Source: Euplotes aediculatus
Lineage: Eukaryota > Ciliophora > Spirotrichea > Euplotida > Euplotidae
Direction: 5' to 3'
NCBI GenBank assembly: GCA_030463445.1
Contig: JAQGFW010023473.1
Coordinates: forward strand, 1 to 21,418
Length of the DNA stretch: 21,418 nt
In this document: positions 18,501-21,418 of the stretch, piece after piece
Layout: each line of letters opens with the position of its first letter
Numbering within the stretch: position 1 is the stretch's first letter
The notes under the pieces: generated by a model
Seen by the model: the letters and a program-made list of their open reading frames with translations, nothing else
Databases searched by the model: none
What the model was told of the DNA's origin: nothing
Position numbers and translations under genes: made by a program

Positions 18501-21361
18501 TCTATCAGCAAAGTATCCAACTCTCTGTTTGGAGGTACTTGTTTTAGAAAAAGAATATAAATCAAACGGTATGAGTAAAACAATAATCACAATTAAGAAG
18601 AAGTATTTGTATAGATTGATCCTAATAGTTTTTCTCTTATCATACTTAATGCTAAGAGGGTACACTTGATCTTCTTCAAAGTTCTCAATTTTATTTTGGA
18701 ATTTTGAACCCGAGGATATGAGCTTTTGATATTTCTGTTAAAACATTATTACCATACTCAATAAAAGCTCCAGCTCTTTTGTCCAAATCTAAAATCTTTT
18801 CAGAATCCTTAAAACTAAGCATTCCATCAGCTTTGTGGTCTAATATTGAATCATTTGGGGTTGCTAAATTCATAAGATATGCTGGTTTATTAAAAGTAAA
18901 GCTATATTCAGATGCATTACAATTTTCACTATTATGATCCCTCGATGCATTACTTCTGCTCTTTGATAACGAAGATATATTTCTTTTAGTTTCCTCTTTG
19001 GATTCCTCTGAATCAGCTATATGATCAAGTTTTTAGCCTGTTTAATACCGAAGTAACTGTATGCAGCAAAATTAATATATCTTAATTTACTTAAATAACC
19101 TCCGAGGCATATTTTGCTTAGCACTCGAATTGTCTATAAAGTGATCGGACATTAATTCATTTAAAATATTCTTACTTTCAACAACTTTAGATAACAAAAT
19201 ATTATTTAAGTTTGAATGAACAAATGAATAAAGTAGATAGCAGGTTAAACGAAGACCTCAGCTTTAATTACAATTCAAACGATATATCACTATTTAGATA
19301 TTCATGATTTACTATAAATGCTCAGTTCAAACCAAAGTTAAGCGAATTTTTTTAATTAATGTTATTGTAAATGTAGGCTTTTAGTTACATTCTTGTAATT
19401 CATCACTGAATAATAGTTCAGCTTATCACAGCAAAAAATACCTCATTATTGTAACATTAAACTTTTGCCAATTGAAGAAATATTTAAATAGGAATATTTG
19501 TAAAATAATTAAAAAATTAACAATTAGTGTCAGTTTCAAGGTGCGATATGAATTTTTTCTTAGATGGCAAGCGTGTGAATAGTTTTACTCCTTTCTCTTA
19601 CTATTGCAGTCTCGATTTTAAATTATACATATTCTTCTTTGCCAAAATTACTACTTTTATTTTATAAAGTAAATATATCGAAATAAAGTTTGGCTGAGCA
19701 TAATATGCAATTATTCATAATCATCACTTTTAATTAATAGGAATTTTCAGTAAAGTATCTGAGATAAAAGTGAGATAATGTTTTTAATAATATCAAATAC
19801 GGATAGGAAATAAAGTAGAAAATATATTGCACCAGTCGCGCACCCAAAGTGTAGCAGAGAAACCTATTTTCAAATTCATTTCCTAATCGTATTTGATAAT
19901 ATGATTTAAAATTCTTTTTATTCCGCCTTATCTCTAGTCCCCTGGAACTAGAGATTTTAGGTGAAAGTGACATTCAAAATTCAGGATCTCTCATATATTA
20001 ATTATTCGATTTTTAAGTAATAATAAATATCAAATATATTTTAGATTGAGTATTTTCGCTTGTACAATTATGAATTTTAATATATTTTGGCATTTTTAAT
20101 TATTAAGATAAAATTTTTGTTCACCCTTAATCATTTTCTTTGTCGTTTTACAAATCTCTACCGCTTAAGGGAAGAGGGTTTAGGGGAAGCATCATTATTA
20201 TTTTGGTTTTAATGAAATCAAAAATATTATAAGCTGATCCTTCAAAATTTAATAAAATTCTTGAGTGGAATTTACAATAAGATAAAATAATGAGGATAAG
20301 AAATTTAAAAACAATTCGCCTTTTTTTCAATGAACAATTTAGGTAAAAACAAGTAAAAAACTAAAATTTTAAATATTTAATATCTAACCATATTTAAATT
20401 TAAAATGAAATAATTTGAATGCATGTACCTTATTTATAATTTGATAATTAATTTTATTTTGACTAATAAATAGTTTAATTTTTATACACAATGATCTTAT
20501 TCTTAAATACATTCGAAATAGAAAATAGAGATACTTAAGTATATAAAATAATATGTTGGTTTATACTGTAAAATATAAGAAGAAACTATAAAAATATGTT
20601 ATAAGTTACCAAACTTTGTTTGATGACCATAATTATAATATTTCAACTTTAATTACAGCATAATTTTAAATTTAAATAAAATTGGAATTGATAAATAAGT
20701 ACTACCTTAGTATTAAAAAAATAATTCCGATTTAACATAAAATTCATTATTGTTAAATTAAACTATTAATTTTCAAAAATATATTGTAATCTGATGATAA
20801 ATAATGTATATTTATTTTATTCTAGTATTAACTGTTGGATTTAAAGTATATAAACTTTAAATTGAATATGTATCAACAAATTATATAAAGATATACTAGC
20901 AATAGTATTTTAAATAATCAAAATAAGCAAATAAGTTATTTAAATTTTATAAAATAGTCAACCTTTAAATCTAAATGTCTTTGTCAAATAACCAATGAAT
21001 CCAGATGTACTTTTGAGATTTTCTTCTTCTAAATAAAAAATATGATGCAATATAGAATGAATAAATTAAGAATTTTCAAAATAATTTTTAAAGAGTTTTT
21101 TTACTAAAAATCTTCATAAAATCTTAATTAAGTTTAATCCTACCATTATTTAAAAAAGTTTCATGACTCATAGCTTGATTATCGTCTTCATGACTTGAGC
21201 TGTAATTATCAGATTTCTCGGGTGAACGATTGCTCTGCGACTTCTGAGATGAGTGATCGTACTCACTGCTTGCTCTATCTTTATCCTTGCTATCCTAAAA
21301 GAAATTAATTAGCTATTTTAATTCAAAATTTGAAGAATTTCATAATTGCCGCTTTTACCAT
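89..21361 (-). CDS. Giant multipass membrane protein with UBR-type zinc finger and C-terminal EF-hands (15 exons)
   Basis: Spliced gene read with TGA = Cys. Exons, 5' to 3' of the gene: 21359-21361 (tentative ATG), 21144-21294, 20963-21028, 14052-19184, 13570-14024, 11240-13487, 9798-10118, 6679-6804, 5952-6632, 5524-5800, 5318-5494, 4269-4499, 816-2383, 629-695, 89-530; stop TAA at 89-91. All 14 introns are GT-AG and splice phases match at every junction. Total exon length is 11,946 nt. Removing nine bases skipped at in-frame TAA/TAG codons gives 11,937, exactly 3,979 codons. Layout: hydrophilic N-terminus, about six membrane segments up to residue 1261, helical solenoid, UBR box 2593-2651, EF-hands 3828-3875, terminal hydrophobic hairpin. 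Inference: a membrane-anchored, calcium-sensing scaffold or N-degron receptor; no enzyme domain (no RING or HECT) was seen. The family is not recognised. The weakest parts are the first three exons and the exact reading at 11643-11720. Confidence 0.8.
531..628 (-). other. 98-nt intron inside EF-hand 1
   Basis: GTAAAAATAC...AAATTTAG, phase 2. Splicing rebuilds a perfect EF-hand loop, DEDKSGYIDFKE. Confidence 0.9.
629..695 (-). CDS. Exon 14: linker and first half of EF-hand 1
   Basis: A 67-nt exon encoding TIQDPINFYSDIFKKFDEDK. The donor AAAAG|GTAAAA splits the EF-hand loop between its fourth and fifth positions. Acceptor CATTTAG|GA. Both junctions preserve phase, and the spliced loop is canonical, which strongly supports this small exon. 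Confidence 0.85.
696..815 (-). other. 120-nt intron
   Basis: GTACAC...CATTTAG, phase 1; joins KFEIN to GITIQDP. Confidence 0.8.
816..2383 (-). CDS. Exon 13: C-terminal solenoid
   Basis: About residues 3287-3809, 1.57 kb, with five TGA cysteines and no stop or frame change. Acceptor AAATTAG|GATATT, donor AACG|GTACAC. All-helical with repeat-like units (VIKAALNVLNGDIISLGYIA; FMRILLR-Cys-QQKDRESI). The distal part (AAKEEIRKAIKEGASDLIS, LDKAIKEQVEKVSKL) is amphipathic, possibly a coiled coil leading to the EF-hands. Confidence 0.85.
2384..4268 (-). other. Long intron (1,885 nt)
   Basis: GTAAGTCG...AAATTAG, phase 2; joins NLELK to ILALNLKQ. Mostly very AT-rich. Plus-strand reading frames lie at 2503-2679 and 3464-3601 (45 codons from an ATG, MIYFSIPEIIDLIEMNFF...). 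Neither has a recognisable domain. Confidence 0.75.
2503..2679 (+). CDS. Possible antisense ORF fragment within intron
   Basis: Fifty-eight codons without ATG on the plus strand, with an amphipathic helical translation (LLQQRFRRALDILFTLLQDY; FLEKQMELLLENKL). It ends at CTA-TAG; a +1 slip there would continue RLVENTSTLE. Base composition is richer than the rest of the intron. It could be a remnant of another gene or chance. Confidence 0.25.
   Translation: MCFVQKEGSLLQQRFRRALDILFTLLQDYIEFYQSNTFDKIHKYFLEKQMELLLENKL
4269..4499 (-). CDS. Exon 12: isolated solenoid exon between two long introns
   Basis: A 231-nt exon, about residues 3210-3286, with acceptor TTTATAG|G and a textbook donor AA|GTAAGT. 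It stands out from more than 2.5 kb of surrounding very AT-rich sequence by its base composition and codon use. The translation is helical (EDAANLIQGITAFTSFNI; DDLDLVECLFNLAHG). Phases match exons 11 and 13. Confidence 0.8.
4500..5317 (-). other. Long intron (818 nt)
   Basis: GTAATC...TTTATAG, phase 2. Highly AT-rich; no gene, RNA or repeat recognised. Confidence 0.75.
5318..5494 (-). CDS. Exon 11: solenoid segment
   Basis: About residues 3151-3209. Acceptor ATATAG|AATTC. Helical, for example ELNNLSENLENLIDILSKLL. The apparent stop at its end (GAG TAA) spans the donor GA|GTAATC. Splicing to 4499 restores Glu and continues the helix as IRWLLE|AANVGED. Confidence 0.8.
5495..5523 (-). other. 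29-nt intron
   Basis: GTTAAT...ATATAG, phase 2. Needed to join LVLKR to IQIEVES; no other donor-acceptor pair nearby gives the right phase. Confidence 0.7.
5524..5800 (-). CDS. Exon 10: solenoid segment
   Basis: About residues 3059-3150. Acceptor TTTATAG|CT; the join reads DFIQ|TNELSIEGDSE. Contains the repeat-like unit LLMMLFKATKGDVKEIKDL. The donor AAAAG|GTTAAT opens a 29-nt intron. Reading on past this donor gives a stop soon after, while splicing restores an open helical frame. Confidence 0.8.
5801..5951 (-). other. 151-nt intron
   Basis: GTAAAT...TTTATAG, phase 1, very AT-rich. Confidence 0.8.
5952..6632 (-). CDS. Exon 9: solenoid segment
   Basis: About residues 2832-3058, with two TGA cysteines. 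Contains the turn-like stretch LLAKGS-Cys-RPGLVRLLL and a repeat unit MAVVSLIQGDFEYF that resembles other solenoid units in exons 4, 10 and 13. The donor CAAA|GTAAAT lies at 5951. Strong, uninterrupted coding of about 227 codons. Confidence 0.85.
6633..6678 (-). other. 46-nt intron
   Basis: GTAATATATT...AAATTTAG, phase 1; joins YLE to NRNPNFEAT. It contains in-frame sense codons, so an unspliced frame can be read for part of its length, but only splicing connects exons 8 and 9. Confidence 0.75.
6679..6804 (-). CDS. Exon 8: solenoid segment
   Basis: A 126-nt exon, about residues 2790-2831, with acceptor AAATAG|AC and donor GGAAA|GTAATA. The join after exon 7 reads RPE|DITLHPVSAFDRVQIV. It lies downstream of the longest intron (2,993 nt). 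Helical and charged; a 46-nt intron separates it from exon 9. Confidence 0.75.
8555..8880. other. GC-richer island inside the longest intron, function unknown
   Basis: About 325 bases have markedly higher G+C and more even dinucleotide use than the surrounding intron. Several frames on both strands have protein-like runs broken by stops; for example, on the plus strand IPALLTSLRSGAVKYN, and on the minus strand GKNSSFCKDCMIELYF. No splice sites link it to the host gene. Candidates are a decayed gene or transposon piece, or a structured RNA; none is recognised. Confidence 0.35.
9044..9256 (+). CDS. Possible small antisense ORF with coiled coil, within intron
   Basis: Seventy open codons on the strand opposite the host gene, without an upstream ATG (an internal ATG gives 42). 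Begins Asn/Ser/Thr-rich, then has a Lys/Leu/Glu heptad-like stretch (KKLVQELNKLKSKLQ), then a hydrophobic aromatic tail. It could be an exon: GTGTAG lies just before it and GTAAGC inside it. It may be a chance frame in purine-rich DNA. Confidence 0.25.
   Translation, partial: FSNSSTNKTNYHLKLKNLKKEKREKIKTKMKKLVQELNKLKSKLQVTAHFYHFTYLSIISFHFYLGLYQH
9798..10118 (-). CDS. Exon 7: helical segment and acidic tract
   Basis: About residues 2683-2789. Acceptor AGATAG|TA and donor GAAG|GTAGAA, with phases matching both neighbours. The first half is helical (TSTICIELLRNIDSEISH). The second half is basic (RRDQRAHGYH), then a 34-residue tract with 17 Asp/Glu. The region is visibly G+C-richer than its flanks. 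A long opposite-strand reading frame over 9742-10053 is a shadow of the acidic and purine-rich coding. Confidence 0.75.
10119..11239 (-). other. Long intron (1,121 nt)
   Basis: GTAAAAG...AAGATAG, phase 1. Almost entirely A/T-rich, with no coding, RNA gene or repeat recognised. A decoy acceptor (CCTCCAG near 11208) would create a micro-exon but breaks phase with exon 7. Confidence 0.65.
11240..13487 (-). CDS. Exon 6: solenoid followed by UBR box
   Basis: About residues 1935-2682. Starts after an 82-nt intron with the join NTF|TFAILDFCKKEL. Long helical region with about 13 TGA cysteines, including two consecutive TGA codons near 12812. Frame changes occur at AAA-TAA (11893-11898), AAT-TAA (11643-11648, or an unmarked shift just upstream) and the tandem AAA-TAG/AAA-TAA (11272-11284). 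The UBR box lies at 11336-11512. After it comes a short Lys/Asn/Asp linker and the donor AAAG|GTAAAAG at 11239. Confidence 0.8.
11272..11284 (-). other. Tandem frameshift motifs AAA-TAG and AAA-TAA
   Basis: Just after the UBR box the frame reaches AAA-TAG. A +1 slip reads AGA AAA and then meets TAA, and a second +1 slip continues AAG TTA GAT CAA into LDQFQEDKNK and the exon's donor. A single +2 slip at the first site gives the same final frame. Both motifs are of the canonical AAA-TAR type. Confidence 0.55.
11336..11512 (-). other. UBR-type zinc finger (residues about 2593-2651)
   Basis: The 59-residue segment runs C-x16-C-x2-C-x10-C-x2-C-x3-C-H-x2-H, then further downstream C-x-C-G. Key stretches are YMICITC, ICIPCSEFCHAGHE and GICSCG. 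This matches the UBR box of N-recognins, closest in spacing to the UBR4/BIG type, which has C-x3-C-H-x2-H followed by F-C-D-C-G. Three ligand cysteines (the first of each CxxC pair and the first of CxCG) are encoded by TGA. UBR boxes bind N-terminal degrons in known proteins; whether this copy does is inference. Confidence 0.85.
11643..11648 (-). other. Putative +1 frame change at AAT-TAA, exact site uncertain
   Basis: The frame used upstream ends at AAT-TAA, and +1 slippage there joins directly to KLIQADNYLNSINKRSH and the UBR box. However, the downstream frame is already open for about 25 codons upstream and reads as a more natural helix (HEIKELISLISIQIIK). The change could therefore lie near 11710-11720 and might be a single-base sequence error in a T run. 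Confidence 0.45.
11893..11898 (-). other. Putative +1 frameshift site AAA-TAA
   Basis: The frame ending LLIFKNL-Cys-NK meets TAA after AAA. Skipping the T gives NDESKDLLFNFICNLTKAVW and a further 70 open codons. Confidence 0.65.
13488..13569 (-). other. 82-nt intron
   Basis: GTAAGT...TTTAAG, phase 1. Joins NTF to TFAILDF. Confidence 0.75.
13570..14024 (-). CDS. Exon 5: solenoid segment
   Basis: About residues 1784-1934, entered after a 27-nt intron. All-helical, Leu/Glu/Lys-rich sequence such as GVEEEQLELLLDLMSG, with three TGA cysteines. An in-frame AAA-TAA at 13851-13856 moves the reading frame by +1; no GT donor exists nearby that would allow an intron to explain the shift. It ends TTT A|GTAAGT at 13569. 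Confidence 0.8.
13851..13856 (-). other. Putative +1 frameshift site AAA-TAA
   Basis: NNPDLYK meets TAA after AAA; skipping one T continues KLILTSKFLGVEEEQ. No GT lies between the upstream coding and the new frame, which makes an intron unlikely. Confidence 0.7.
14025..14051 (-). other. 27-nt intron
   Basis: GTAAGA...GTATAG. Removing it restores an open frame from IIDK to IIEGEQEI. It is the shortest intron of the gene. Confidence 0.85.
14052..19184 (-). CDS. Exon 4: N-terminal cytoplasmic tail, lumenal domain, membrane domain and first solenoid part
   Basis: The largest exon, 5.1 kb, about residues 74-1783. It is open throughout with TGA = Cys apart from in-frame stops at 19087, 19017 (plus possibly 18986) and 18691, where the frame moves. 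An ATG at 19150-19152 (MSDHF) would be the first Met if exons 1-3 do not belong. Order: basic and acidic cytoplasmic region, TM1 about 266-284, lumenal or extracellular domain, TM2 about 722-747, cytoplasmic domain to about 1098, membrane cluster 1099-1261, then helical solenoid. It ends with the donor AAA|GTAAGA at 14051. Thirteen in-frame TGA codons occur in this exon on the +2 reading at 19017. Confidence 0.85.
15614..16110 (-). other. Membrane domain with four or five hydrophobic helices (about residues 1099-1261)
   Basis: Hydrophobic segments run at about residues 1099-1125 (including IIHLAIIIGIPLLILLAATW), 1161-1185 (FFIVVGLG then FFFISGLFEL), 1204-1238 (long enough for one long or two short helices; includes MMLVWCILGAILNPQKF) and 1243-1261 (AAGAVVVVGF). 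A short conserved-looking loop, YYATGARDTGKY, joins the second and third. The alpha-solenoid starts directly after. The arrangement is reminiscent of large uncharacterised ciliate membrane proteins; a channel or transporter role cannot be shown from sequence. Confidence 0.7.
17236..18548 (-). other. Lumenal/extracellular beta-rich domain (about residues 285-721)
   Basis: This region lies between two single hydrophobic segments and is rich in Ser, Thr, Val, Asn and Gly with few charged residues, as in secreted beta-sandwich domains. It contains scattered cysteines encoded by both TGY and TGA, for example SYCNCNF and CQSVLYV followed by a TGA-encoded Cys; these could form disulfides. One N-glycosylation sequon (NST) is visible near its end. 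No family is recognisable by eye. The topology is inferred from the flanking segments. Confidence 0.6.
18691..18696 (-). other. Putative +1 frameshift site AAA-TAA
   Basis: Reading ...GFKIPK meets TAA after AAA. Skipping the T continues as KIENFEEDQVYPLS into the first membrane helix. This is the canonical Euplotes slippery motif. A 22-nt intron with a GTTTTA donor could also join the frames, but it would be a poor donor. Confidence 0.65.
18986..19022 (-). other. Putative frameshift site(s): ATA-TAG and, on one reading, AAC-TAA
   Basis: The frame changes by a net +2 between 19022 and 18980. Either one +2 slip at ATA-TAG (19017-19022), giving an acidic segment ADSEESKEETKRN, or two +1 slips, at ATA-TAG and at AAC-TAA (18986-18991), giving a basic segment. 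Sequence alone does not decide. Confidence 0.4.
19087..19092 (-). other. Putative +1 frameshift site AAG-TAA
   Basis: The frame beginning MSDHF reaches TAA after AAG. Skipping one base opens a 23-codon frame of clear protein character (LRYINFAAYSYFGIKQAKN). A GT donor overlaps (GTAAAT), so a short intron was considered, but no acceptor gives a phase that keeps the following frame. Confidence 0.5.
19185..20962 (-). other. Long intron (1,778 nt), boundaries partly uncertain
   Basis: Donor GTTGAC after exon 3; acceptor ATCTAAAG at 19185, with an alternative GCTGAG near 19261. Very AT-rich. Holds two minus-strand reading frames, 19734-19973 (79 codons) and 20148-20330. The first could be an extra exon, since an acceptor at CTAG near 19933 matches exon 3 in phase, but no good donor follows. 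Nothing else recognised. Confidence 0.5.
20963..21028 (-). CDS. Exon 3: short N-terminal exon
   Basis: This 66-nt exon has a TTATTTAG acceptor and an AAAG|GTTGAC donor. It begins with two bases, ends with one, and matches exon 2 in phase. It encodes a Glu-rich start followed by STSGFIGYLTKTFRFK. Joining it to 19184 gives a continuous basic stretch (FRFKVVESKNILNEL). Other acceptors near 19260 are phase-compatible, so the join to exon 4 is uncertain. Confidence 0.5.
21029..21143 (-). other. 115-nt intron
   Basis: GTAGGATT...TTATTTAG, phase 1, between exons 2 and 3. Confidence 0.5.
21144..21294 (-). CDS. Exon 2: hydrophilic Ser/Asp/His-rich N-terminal segment
   Basis: Fifty open codons (plus one base) bounded by a TTTTAG acceptor and an AATG|GTAGG donor. 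The translation is low-complexity and rich in Ser, Asp, Glu, Lys and His (for example KSQSNRSPEKSDN), typical of a disordered cytoplasmic tail. The base composition is clearly richer in G+C than the flanks. A second frame is also open here but gives no phase-matching donor. Phase 1 at its end matches exon 3. No domain is recognisable. Confidence 0.6.
21295..21358 (-). other. 64-nt intron directly after the start codon (tentative)
   Basis: GTAAAAGC...TTCTTTTAG, phase 0, between a lone ATG and exon 2. The acceptor is well supported by the coding that follows; the donor is less certain. Confidence 0.4.
21359..21361 (-). CDS. Tentative first exon: ATG only, split from codon 2 by an intron
   Basis: An ATG is followed at once by GTAAAAG, and the next 3' splice site (a T-rich run ending TTTTAG at 21295) opens exon 2 in phase 0, giving Met-Asp-Ser-Lys. 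The upstream 57 bases are almost pure A/T, as expected for a leader. Alternatives: the true start lies outside the window, or translation starts at an ATG inside exon 2 or at the ATG at 19150-19152. Confidence 0.4.
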
Positions 21362-21418
21362 TTTAAATTCAAATTTAAATTATATTTATTTTCAATTCAA
21401 AATTCATTTAAAATAAAG

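Noticed and set aside
18680-18770. 22-nt intron (GTTTTA...AAAAG) in place of the AAA-TAA shift
   Set aside because: Phase would work, but the donor is unlike the GTAAG/GTAAA donors used elsewhere, and the AAA-TAA motif recurs at other frame changes.
89-19184. TGA read as tryptophan (mould/Blepharisma-like code)
   Set aside because: Several sites look acceptable with Trp, but the UBR box needs Cys at three TGA codons, and the AAA-TAA frameshift signature is specific to Euplotes, where TGA is Cys.
20150-20190. Telomere-like G-rich motif (GGGTTTAGGGG)
   Set aside because: A single occurrence, not the G4T4 repeat of Euplotes; no tandem array at either window end.
1-21418. tRNA, rRNA, CRISPR array, bacterial operon features, transposon ends
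   Set aside because: I saw no cloverleaf, rRNA-like block, regular repeat-spacer array or inverted terminal repeat by eye. The eukaryotic intron structure makes bacterial features irrelevant.

Overview
The window appears to hold one giant gene on the minus strand. It fills almost the whole 21.4 kb, from a TAA stop at 89-91 to a tentative ATG at 21359-21361. The organism is almost certainly a Euplotes-like ciliate, on three grounds. (1) In-frame TGA occurs about 38 times inside otherwise continuous coding sequence, while TAA and TAG do not act as sense codons. Three of these TGA codons fall exactly on zinc-binding cysteines of a UBR-type zinc finger (11336-11512), so TGA = Cys and not Trp. (2) Every remaining change of reading frame falls at an in-frame TAA or TAG, mostly AAA-TAA or AAA-TAG, which is the known Euplotes frameshift signature. 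(3) The DNA is very AT-rich with short GT-AG introns (27, 29, 46 nt).

Gene model (minus strand, 15 exons): 21359-21361, 21144-21294, 20963-21028, 14052-19184, 13570-14024, 11240-13487, 9798-10118, 6679-6804, 5952-6632, 5524-5800, 5318-5494, 4269-4499, 816-2383, 629-695, 89-530. All exon phases match, and the coding length is an exact multiple of three once nine skipped bases are allowed for. The protein is about 3,978 residues. The first three exons are less certain than the rest.

Protein layout: a hydrophilic Ser/Asp/Lys-rich N-terminus; a membrane segment (about residues 266-284); a roughly 440-residue Cys-containing beta-rich lumenal or extracellular domain; a second membrane segment (722-747); a cytoplasmic domain; a cluster of membrane segments (1099-1261); a very long alpha-helical solenoid (about 1260-3800) interrupted by a UBR-type zinc finger (2593-2651) and an acidic tract; two canonical EF-hands (3828-3839, 3864-3875); and a C-terminal hydrophobic hairpin. 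I do not recognise a named family with this combination.

Introns fall in two size classes: nine of 27-151 nt and five of 818-2993 nt. The long ones are extremely AT-rich and account for all large non-coding stretches. With the absence of G4T4 telomere repeats, this suggests micronuclear (germline) DNA in which ordinary introns carry extra germline-limited DNA, though plain long introns are also possible. The long introns contain no confident second gene, but do contain a GC-richer island (about 8555-8880) and a few opposite-strand reading frames.
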